In this document: in pieces, positions 1-5,143 of the stretch
How positions within the stretch are numbered: the stretch's first letter is position 1
How the letters are laid out: each line of letters begins with the position of its first letter
Assembly: GCA_036522235.1 (NCBI GenBank)
Contig: DATDGG010000232.1
Location: 1 to 5,989, forward strand
Direction: 5' to 3'
DNA length: 5,989 nt
Source: VAZQ01 sp036522235
GTDB lineage: Bacteria; Pseudomonadota; Alphaproteobacteria; Rhizobiales; Xanthobacteraceae
The notes under the pieces: generated by a model
The model's database searches: none
The model's input: the letters and a program-made list of their open reading frames with translations, nothing else
What the model was told of the DNA's origin: nothing
Program-made: the position numbers and the translations under genes

Positions 1-1
1 C

Positions 2-448
2 ATCATTCCGGTGGTGCTGCACCGGATCATCGTGCAGCTCGGCATCCACCGCGAGATCGAGAAGGTGGTAGGTGTCGGCCCCGCAATGCTGCTCGGCATC
101 GCGCTGGTCGCACTGTCGATGGTGGTGATGCTGCGGGTCACCGCCGAGGCCGATCCGCTCGCGCGCGAGGACCTGGCGTTCGCGCTGTCGGTGGTGCTGC
201 TCGGCCTGCTGATGATGGTGACGCGGCGCAATGCGGTGAGCCAGGTGGTCGGCTTCATGTCGCTGGAGAACGGCCTCGTCTTGGCCGCGACCGGCGCCAA
301 GGGCATGCCGCTCGTGGTCGAGATCAGCATCGCCTTCTCCATCCTGATCGCCTTCATCGTGATCGGCATTTTCCTGTTCCGCATCCGCGAGCGCTTCGAT
401 TCGGTCGACATGCAGGCGCTCGACCGTTTCCGTGGAGAGCGCCAATGA
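2..448 (+). CDS. hyfE: Hydrogenase-4 component E (HyfE, NuoK-like membrane subunit), 5' partial
   Basis: The reading frame is open to the left edge, so the start lies outside the window. A GTG at 11 is internal, because family members are about 215 residues long and only 148 are visible here. The visible part is strongly hydrophobic, with membrane helices at roughly 27-45, 57-75 and 104-127 (numbered from the window edge) and a charged cytoplasmic tail at 128-148. The stretch GFMSLENGLVL, with Glu90, and the later Glu107 in a hydrophobic helix resemble the two conserved glutamates of NuoK. By family knowledge, HyfE is an integral membrane subunit that helps couple electron transfer to ion movement in complex I-like group 4 complexes. 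Its TGA overlaps the hyfF start as ATGA, so the two genes are probably translationally coupled. The family call is firm; the exact start cannot be seen. Confidence 0.9.
   Translation: MIPVVLHRIIVQLGIHREIEKVVGVGPAMLLGIALVALSMVVMLRVTAEADPLAREDLAFALSVVLLGLLMMVTRRNAVSQVVGFMSLENGLVLAATGAKGMPLVVEISIAFSILIAFIVIGIFLFRIRERFDSVDMQALDRFRGERQ
434..437 (+). promoter_or_regulatory. Ribosome binding site of hyfF
   Basis: GGAG lies inside the last codons of hyfE, seven bases before the ATG at 445. It supports that ATG as the hyfF start, although a second ATG follows directly at 448. Confidence 0.6.
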
Positions 449-1890
449 TGCGTTGGTTCGATGCGCTGACCGCGGTCCTGCTGATCCCGATCCTGGCGGC
501 GGCCGTGCTGGCTGCCCTGCCCGGCTACCGGCTCACCTCGCGGCTCAATGTGCTGGCTGCGTTCGCGAGCTTTCTGTCGGCGCTGTCGCTGTTCTTCCTG
601 CGCCCGCCGAGCGGCCCTTATCTCCTGGTCGACGATCTCAACAATGTCTTCATCGTGCTCACCACCTTCGTCGGCTTCACCACCAGCGTGTTCAGCGCCA
701 GCTATATCGGCCACGAGATCGAGATCGGCAGGCTGACCCCGACGCACGTCCGCTTCTATCACGCCATGTACCAGGTTCTGATGTTTGCGATGAACCTGGC
801 GCTGGTCGCCAACAATATCGGGCTGATGTGGGTCGCGATCGAGATCGCCACCCTGACCACCGTGATGATGGTCGGCATCTACCGCACCCACGAGGCGCTC
901 GAGGCGGCGTGGAAATATTTCATCCTCGGCAGCGTCGGCATTGCGCTGGCGCTGTTCGGTACCATCCTGGTCTATATGGCGGCGCGCCCGGTGGTCGGCG
1001 AAGGGCTCGACGCCATGGTGTGGACCACCCTGGTGGCGCATGCGGAGGCCTTCGATCCGGCGCTGCTCAACGTCGCCTTCGTGTTCCTGCTGCTCGGCTA
1101 CGGCACCAAGGTCGGGCTCGCGCCGCTGCATGCCTGGCTGCCCGACGCCCATGCGGAAGGCCCGACCCCGATCTCGGCAGTGCTGTCGGGTCTGTTGCTC
1201 AATGTCGCGCTCTACGCGCTGCTGCGCTTCAAGATGCTGCTCGCCGTCAACCCGGCCGCCCTCGCGCCCGGCCCCCTGATGGTGACGCTCGGGCTGATCT
1301 CGCTCGTCTTTGCGGCCTTCATGCTGTTCCGGCGGCGCGACATCAAACGCATGTTCGCCTATTCGTCGATCGAGCATATGGGGATCATCACCTTTGCGTT
1401 CGGCATGGGCGGACCGCTCGCCAACTTCGCCGGCCTGTTGCACATGACCATGCATTCGCTGACCAAGTCGGCGATCTTCTACGCGGTCGGCCACATCGCC
1501 CAGGTCAAAGGCACCCAGAAGATCGCCGATATGGGCGGGCTCACGCAGAGCGATCCGGTGCTCGGCTGGGGACTGGTGCTCGGCGTGGTGGCGATCGCAG
1601 GCCTGCCTCCGCTCGGCATTTTCATGAGCGAGTTTCTCATCGTGAGCTCGACCTTTGCGCGCGAGCCGCTGCTGGCGGTACCGCTGGTCGTCGGATTGCT
1701 GGTGGGCCTCTCGGCGCTGTTCCTGCGCCTCAACGGCATCGCGTTCGGCGAGACGCGCGGAACGAGCGCACCCGCGCAGGCGTCCTACGTGCCGATGTTC
1801 GCCCATCTGGGGCTGGTGTTCATGGCCGGCGTCTACCTGCCGCCGCAGCTGGTGATCTGGTTCCAGAACGTCGCCAAGCTTCTGGGATAG
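445..1890 (+). CDS. hyfF: Hydrogenase-4 component F (HyfF), proton-translocating NuoL/M/N-type subunit
   Basis: This 481-residue polytopic membrane protein belongs to the proton-antiporter family shared by complex I (NuoL/M/N), Mrp antiporters and group 4 hydrogenases. The most conserved block is at 219-249, around YGTKVGLAPLHAWLPDAH, and contains Lys222, equivalent to the mid-membrane lysine of NuoM. Other residues at the expected places of the proton path are Glu133 in an early helix (WVAIEIATL), Lys301 and His311 around KRMFAYSSIEHMG, Lys341 in MHSLTKSAIFY, and Glu396 in MSEF. The length is normal for HyfF, and there is no sign of the long C-terminal lateral helix of NuoL. The start overlaps the hyfE stop (ATGA), and hyfG follows after 16 bases, so it sits in the middle of an operon. 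Its expected role is to pump protons (or Na+) when the peripheral arm passes electrons. The partner reaction is uncertain because HyfG lacks the hydrogenase ligands. Confidence 0.95.
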   Translation: MMRWFDALTAVLLIPILAAAVLAALPGYRLTSRLNVLAAFASFLSALSLFFLRPPSGPYLLVDDLNNVFIVLTTFVGFTTSVFSASYIGHEIEIGRLTPTHVRFYHAMYQVLMFAMNLALVANNIGLMWVAIEIATLTTVMMVGIYRTHEALEAAWKYFILGSVGIALALFGTILVYMAARPVVGEGLDAMVWTTLVAHAEAFDPALLNVAFVFLLLGYGTKVGLAPLHAWLPDAHAEGPTPISAVLSGLLLNVALYALLRFKMLLAVNPAALAPGPLMVTLGLISLVFAAFMLFRRRDIKRMFAYSSIEHMGIITFAFGMGGPLANFAGLLHMTMHSLTKSAIFYAVGHIAQVKGTQKIADMGGLTQSDPVLGWGLVLGVVAIAGLPPLGIFMSEFLIVSSTFAREPLLAVPLVVGLLVGLSALFLRLNGIAFGETRGTSAPAQASYVPMFAHLGLVFMAGVYLPPQLVIWFQNVAKLLG

Positions 1891-1893
1891 ATC

Positions 1894-1900
1894 AGAGGAA
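1894..1900 (+). promoter_or_regulatory. Ribosome binding site of hyfG
   Basis: AGAGGAA lies in the 16-base gap after the hyfF stop, six bases before the ATG at 1907. It is the strongest Shine-Dalgarno match seen in the operon and fixes the hyfG start. Confidence 0.7.
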
Positions 1901-1906
1901 CGCGCG

Positions 1907-3427
1907 ATGACGGCATCTCGCATTGAGCCGCTCCTTGCAGGCTTCCACATCGAGGCGCGCCGTCCCTGGCCGCGCGCGATCGTCGGCCCGGAAGCTTGGG
2001 AAGCAGCGCGCCGCAGCCTTGCCGAAGGCCAGTTGATCCTGCTGGGCCTGTGGGGCGACGGCGACACCGTCAACATGGTGGTGCTTGACGAAGAGGCGCT
2101 CGATATCGGCATTCTGACGCTCGCCTGCGCCGACGGACGCTTCCCCTCGGTCGGCGCGCTGCATCCGCCGGCCATTCGGCTGGAGCGGACGATCCGCGAC
2201 CTCAATGGGCTCGAAGCCGTGGGCCTGCCGGATCAACGCCCTTGGCTCGATCACGGCCGCTGGGACATGCGGCACCCGCTCGGCGCCCGCGGCGATGCGC
2301 CGCCGGCTTTGCCGCCCTATACCTTTCTGCCCGCCGAAGGCGAGAGCCTGCACCAGATTCCGGTCGGGCCGGTGCATGCCGGGATCATCGAGCCCGGCCA
2401 TTTCCGATTCACCGCCGATGGCGAGACGGTGGTGCGTCTCGAAGAACGCCTCGGCTATGTCCACAAAGGGATCGAATCCCTCATGGGGGGCGCCGACCTC
2501 GCGCGCGGGGCGCGCCTGGCCGGGCGAATCTCGGGCGACAGCACGGTTGCGTATGCGCTCGCGTTTGCGCATGCGGCCGAGGCGGCGCTCGGCATCGCGC
2601 CGCCGCCGCGCGCCGCTTGGCTGCGGGCCTTGATGGCGGAGCTCGAGCGCCTCGCCAATCATTTCGGCGATTTCGGCGCCATCTGCAACGATGCGTCGTT
2701 CTCTATCATGCATGCCCAATGCGGCATCTTGCGCGAGCGGACTTTGCGGGCTGCCGGCGCGGGCTTCGGTCACCGCTTGATGATGGACTGCATCGTGCCG
2801 GGCGGCGTCGCGGTCGATCTTGCGCCTGCCGGCGCCCCGGAGTTGCGCGATCTGGTCACCGAGATCAGGCGTATCTTTCCCCAGCTGATCGAGCTCTATG
2901 ACAATACCGCATCGCTGCAGGACCGCACCGTCACCACCGGAATTCTCAAGCCCGCGCTGGCGCGCCGGTTCGGGGCCGGCGGCTATGTGGGCCGCGCCTG
3001 CGGCCGCGCCTTCGATGTGCGCCGCGCGCTCGCCTTTCCACCTTACGACCAGCTCACCTTCGATGTGCCGGTGCTCGAGGCCGGCGACGTCAATGCGCGC
3101 GTCTGGCTCCGAATCCGCGAGATCGAGCAGAGCATCAGCTTGGTCGAGCAAATTCTGTTCGAATTGCCGGAAGGTCCGCTGCGCGTCGACCCCAAGACCG
3201 CGGATGCCGAAGCAACCGAAGGGCTCGGCCTCGCCGAGGGCTTCCGCGGCGATATCCTGGTCTGGCTTCGCCTCGACCCAGGTGGCCGCATCGCGCGCTG
3301 CCATCTGCGCGACCCGTCGTGGTTTCAATGGCCGTTGCTGGAAGCCGTCATCGAAGGAAACATCGTGGCGGATTTTCCACTCTGCAACAAATCGTTCAAC
3401 TGCTCCTATTCGGGACATGATCTGTGA
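1907..3427 (+). CDS. hyfG: HyfG/HycE-like large subunit (NuoC-NuoD fusion) without Ni-Fe ligands
   Basis: This 506-residue soluble subunit has two parts. Residues 1 to about 130 are a NuoC-like domain, with the family signature around LERTIRDLNGLEAVGLPD and RPWLDHG (92-117). From about 140 on it is NuoD / hydrogenase large-subunit-like, with GPVHAGIIEPGHFRF (154-168) and GYVHKGIESL (183-192), which match HycE and NuoD. In true [NiFe] hydrogenases, RxCGxC and DPCxxCxxR bind nickel and iron. Here the first is RISGDS (207-212), with Ser209 and Ser212 in place of both cysteines. The C-terminal one is NCSYSGHDL (498-506), with Ser500 and Gly503 at the cysteine positions. The protein stops there, without the extension that hydrogenase precursors lose on maturation. 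It most likely belongs to the Ehr group (hydrogenase-related, not hydrogenase). Its reaction is unknown; quinone or another carrier is possible. The nearby Cys493 and Cys499 are out of register with the motif. Confidence 0.93.
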   Translation: MTASRIEPLLAGFHIEARRPWPRAIVGPEAWEAARRSLAEGQLILLGLWGDGDTVNMVVLDEEALDIGILTLACADGRFPSVGALHPPAIRLERTIRDLNGLEAVGLPDQRPWLDHGRWDMRHPLGARGDAPPALPPYTFLPAEGESLHQIPVGPVHAGIIEPGHFRFTADGETVVRLEERLGYVHKGIESLMGGADLARGARLAGRISGDSTVAYALAFAHAAEAALGIAPPPRAAWLRALMAELERLANHFGDFGAICNDASFSIMHAQCGILRERTLRAAGAGFGHRLMMDCIVPGGVAVDLAPAGAPELRDLVTEIRRIFPQLIELYDNTASLQDRTVTTGILKPALARRFGAGGYVGRACGRAFDVRRALAFPPYDQLTFDVPVLEAGDVNARVWLRIREIEQSISLVEQILFELPEGPLRVDPKTADAEATEGLGLAEGFRGDILVWLRLDPGGRIARCHLRDPSWFQWPLLEAVIEGNIVADFPLCNKSFNCSYSGHDL

Positions 3428-3448
3428 TGGAAGCCGATCACTGTAGGG

Positions 3449-3506
3449 TGGGCAAAATTGCCCGGCACGGCGATCATGATCGCGCGGCGTCGCGCAATTT
3501 TGCCCA
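3449..3506. repeat. First internal hairpin of the repeat element
   Basis: TGGGCAAAATTGC (3449-3461) pairs perfectly with GCAATTTTGCCCA (3494-3506), giving a 13-bp stem around a 32-base loop. The loop itself contains a 14-bp perfect palindrome (3470-3483), so the arm can extend further. Confidence 0.8.
3470..3483. repeat. 14-bp perfect palindrome at the hairpin tip
   Basis: GCGATCATGATCGC is its own reverse complement and forms the centre of the first internal hairpin. It could be part of the fold or a binding site for a dimeric protein; nothing else in the window supports the second reading. Confidence 0.7.
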
Positions 3507-3531
3507 TCTGCTTGGGCCGCATGCTCGGCGC

Positions 3532-3595
3532 GTGGGCAACGCGCCGGCACGCCATGCGACGTTGTTGGACGCTTCGGCATTGGCGCGTTGCCCAC
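3532..3595. repeat. Second internal hairpin of the repeat element
   Basis: GTGGGCAACGCGCC (3532-3545) pairs perfectly with GGCGCGTTGCCCAC (3582-3595), a 14-bp GC-rich stem around a 36-base loop. No T-run follows, so it does not look like an intrinsic terminator, which fits with hyfI being transcribed from upstream. Confidence 0.8.
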
Positions 3596-3615
3596 CCTAC
3601 AGGTTGTCGATGGGT

Positions 3616-3619
3616 AGGA
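3616..3619 (+). promoter_or_regulatory. Ribosome binding site of hyfI
   Basis: AGGA lies five bases before the ATG at 3625 and 13 bases beyond the right end of the repeat element. It lets hyfI be translated independently of hyfG and supports the chosen start. Confidence 0.55.
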
Positions 3620-3624
3620 CGTAG

Positions 3625-4137
3625 ATGCGCAGAATCCTGTTCGAAAGCCTGGTGAACCGCCCGCTCACCGAAGCCGCGCCGGCCGCGGACGACGCCGCGC
3701 TGGCCGAGCTTGCCGCAAATGTCGAGCGCGCGGCGCGCAGGCGGCTCGGCCGCAGCCTGTCGATCCGCGAGGTCGATGCCGGCTCCTGCAATGGCTGCGA
3801 GCTCGAAATCCATGCGCTCAACAACGCGTTCTACGACCTGGAGCGCTTCGGGCTGCGCTTTGTCGCCTCGCCGCGCCATGCCGACGTGCTGTTGGTCACC
3901 GGACCCGTGACCAAGAACATGCGCGAGGCGCTGCGGCGGACCTATGACGCGACGCCTGATCCCAAATGGGTGGTCGCGGTCGGCGATTGCGCGGCGGACG
4001 GCGGCATCTTTGCGGGAAGCTATGCGGTGACCGGCGGGGTCCACGAAGTGGTGCCGGTCGACCTGCATATCCGCGGCTGCCCGCCGAGCCCGACTCAATT
4101 GCTGAAGGGCCTGCTCGCCTTGCTCACTCCGCCTTGA
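3625..4137 (+). CDS. hyfI: HyfI-like [4Fe-4S] small subunit (NuoB-like)
   Basis: This 170-residue protein of the NuoB / group 4 hydrogenase small-subunit family carries the proximal iron-sulfur cluster and docks on the large subunit at the membrane interface. The four expected ligands are present: Cys55 and Cys58 in GSCNGCELE (spaced as in hydrogenases, not the adjacent pair of complex I NuoB), Cys122 in GDCAADGG, and Cys152 in RGCPPSP. The start MRRILFESLVNRPLTE is typical of the family and has an AGGA site five bases upstream. The protein ends shortly after the GCPPSP block, the usual end of the short form; E. coli HycG and HyfI are longer. It is the last hyf gene before the strand switch, and no HyfH-like ferredoxin lies between it and hyfG. 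Its 3' end overlaps the opposite-strand binding-protein gene by 14 bases. It is probably still part of the hyf transcript despite the repeat upstream. Confidence 0.93.
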   Translation: MRRILFESLVNRPLTEAAPAADDAALAELAANVERAARRRLGRSLSIREVDAGSCNGCELEIHALNNAFYDLERFGLRFVASPRHADVLLVTGPVTKNMREALRRTYDATPDPKWVVAVGDCAADGGIFAGSYAVTGGVHEVVPVDLHIRGCPPSPTQLLKGLLALLTPP

Positions 4138-5104
4138 TGCCGGCGAGCTTCACCACCTTGGCCCATTTCTCGGTTTCCTCCGCCATGAACTTGGCGAAGT
4201 CGGCGGGCGAGCCGATGAAGGGCTCGGCGCCGGTTTCGGCGAGCCGCGCCTTGATCCTCGCATCGGCGAGACCCGCATTGATCTCCCGGTTGAGCCGCTC
4301 GACCACCTCGGCCGGCGTGCCCTTGGGTGCGCCCAGGCCCTGCCAGGTGCTCGCCTCGTAGCCAGGCACGAACTCGCCCACGGTCGGGACATTTGGCAGC
4401 GCCTGCGAGCGCGCCGCGGTGGTCACCGCCAGCGCGCGCAGCTTGCCGGCGCGCACCAGCTCGATCGAGGACGGCATCAGGTCGAACATGACCTGCACCT
4501 GCCCGCCCAGCATATCGGTGAGCGCGGGCGGCGACCCGCGATAGGGCACGTGCACCAGATCGACGCCGGTCATCTGCTTGAACAGCTCGCCCGCCACATG
4601 CGGGGATGTTCCGTTGCCGGGCGAGGCCATGGCGACCTTGCCGGGATTGGCCTTCGCATAGGCGATGAATTCGGGGATCGTCCTGGCCGGAACCGACAGG
4701 CCCACCTCCATGACCAGCGGCACGCGCACGAAGCTCGCGACCGCGGCGACGTCGCGCAGGAAGTTGTAGTTGAGCTTCTCGAACAGCGCCGTGTTGACGG
4801 CGTTCGACACCGCGACCAGGAGCAGGGTGTAGCCGTCCGCCGGCGCCCGCACGACCGCTTCGGTCGCCACATTGTTGCCGGCGCCGCCCGGCCGGTTCTC
4901 GATCACGAAGGCCTGGCCGAGCCGCTCCGACAGCCATTGCCCCAAGAGCCGCGCCAGGATGTCGAGCGTGCCGCCCGGAGGACCGCCGACCAGGATGCGC
5001 ACCGGCCGCGCCGGATAGGCCTGCGCCCGGGCAATCCGCGGCGCGGCCGGCAGCGCGGCGGCACCCGCCACGAGTTGAAGAAATCTTCGACGCGGAAGCC
5101 TCAT
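4124..5104 (-). CDS. Tripartite tricarboxylate transporter (Bug/TctC) periplasmic substrate-binding protein
   Basis: This 326-residue protein has the full length of the Bug family. The N-terminus carries a twin-arginine export signal, PRRRFLQ (4-10), a hydrophobic stretch at 11-22 and a likely cleavage site after ARA (27) or AQA (29), so it should act in the periplasm. Family blocks follow in order: GPPGGTLDILAR (41-52), ENRPGGAGN (69-77), APADGYTLLL (87-96), GTSPHVAGE (165-173), and VPYRGSPPALTDMLGGQVQ (186-204) with FD at 207-208. Bug proteins bind small organic molecules, often carboxylates, for TctAB-type membrane carriers. No tctA or tctB lies in the window, so this is an orphan copy and its ligand is unknown. 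The start is chosen because it places the Tat motif at the N-terminus; no good ribosome site precedes it. It lies 39 bases downstream of an epoxide-hydrolase-like gene on the same strand, a probable operon. Confidence 0.93.
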   Translation of the reverse strand: MRLPRRRFLQLVAGAAALPAAPRIARAQAYPARPVRILVGGPPGGTLDILARLLGQWLSERLGQAFVIENRPGGAGNNVATEAVVRAPADGYTLLLVAVSNAVNTALFEKLNYNFLRDVAAVASFVRVPLVMEVGLSVPARTIPEFIAYAKANPGKVAMASPGNGTSPHVAGELFKQMTGVDLVHVPYRGSPPALTDMLGGQVQVMFDLMPSSIELVRAGKLRALAVTTAARSQALPNVPTVGEFVPGYEASTWQGLGAPKGTPAEVVERLNREINAGLADARIKARLAETGAEPFIGSPADFAKFMAEETEKWAKVVKLAGIKAE

Positions 5105-5143
5105 AAAGGTTGCCCGGCGCGCATAGGGGTCAGAGTTTGGGCT

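Larger units (their letters stand above)
3441..3602. repeat. 162-bp palindromic repeat element with perfect 15-bp inverted ends
   Basis: The ends are CTGTAGGGTGGGCAA (3441-3455) and its exact reverse complement (3588-3602). The inside contains two further inverted repeats and five copies of GGGCAA or its complement. It encodes no transposase, and I see no clear target-site duplication in the flanks. It lies between hyfG and hyfI and splits an otherwise compact operon. From memory, GTGGGCAA/TTGCCCAC palindromes are dispersed in many copies in Bradyrhizobium-type genomes, which would make it a REP- or MITE-like element. That copy number cannot be tested from one window. If transcribed it would fold into strong hairpins between the two genes. 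Confidence 0.85.
3427..3624 (+). other. Short open frame filling the hyfG-hyfI gap, probably not a gene
   Basis: A 65-codon frame begins with an ATG that overlaps the hyfG stop (TGATG, 3425-3429) and ends with a TAG whose last base touches the hyfI ATG. It runs through the whole palindromic repeat. The predicted peptide (MEADHCRVGKIARHG...) is basic and looks like translated repeat, with no recognisable domain. It could let ribosomes cross the repeat and keep hyfI translation coupled to hyfG, but this may be chance in GC-rich DNA. I do not call it a protein gene. Confidence 0.15.

Noticed and set aside
432..1910. A 492-codon frame overlapping hyfF in another plus-strand frame
   Set aside because: The translation is Arg/Ala/Pro-rich and lacks membrane helices, while the hyfF frame has clear conserved motifs. 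It is a high-GC shadow.
3428..3440. Target-site duplication flanking the repeat element
   Set aside because: The flanks share only a CGAT that is not adjacent to either end, so no duplication can be supported.
1892..3595. A 567-codon open frame on the minus strand opposite hyfG
   Set aside because: It is antisense to a well-supported gene, has a low-complexity Arg/Ala/Gly-rich translation with no recognisable domain, and runs into the repeat. Long empty antisense frames are expected at this GC content.
3532..3602. The second hairpin as an intrinsic terminator after hyfG
   Set aside because: The stem is strong, but it is followed by ACAGG and not a T-run. hyfI downstream belongs functionally to the same complex and has no visible promoter of its own.
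3441..3602. A CRISPR array
   Set aside because: The repeats are inverted and overlapping, with no regular unit-spacer pattern.
3406..4098. A 230-codon minus-strand frame opposite hyfI that continues into the repeat
   Set aside because: It is antisense to hyfI, whose cluster cysteines are clear. The part over the repeat (MGKIARRRAIMIAVPGNFAH) is translated repeat sequence often mis-called as protein.
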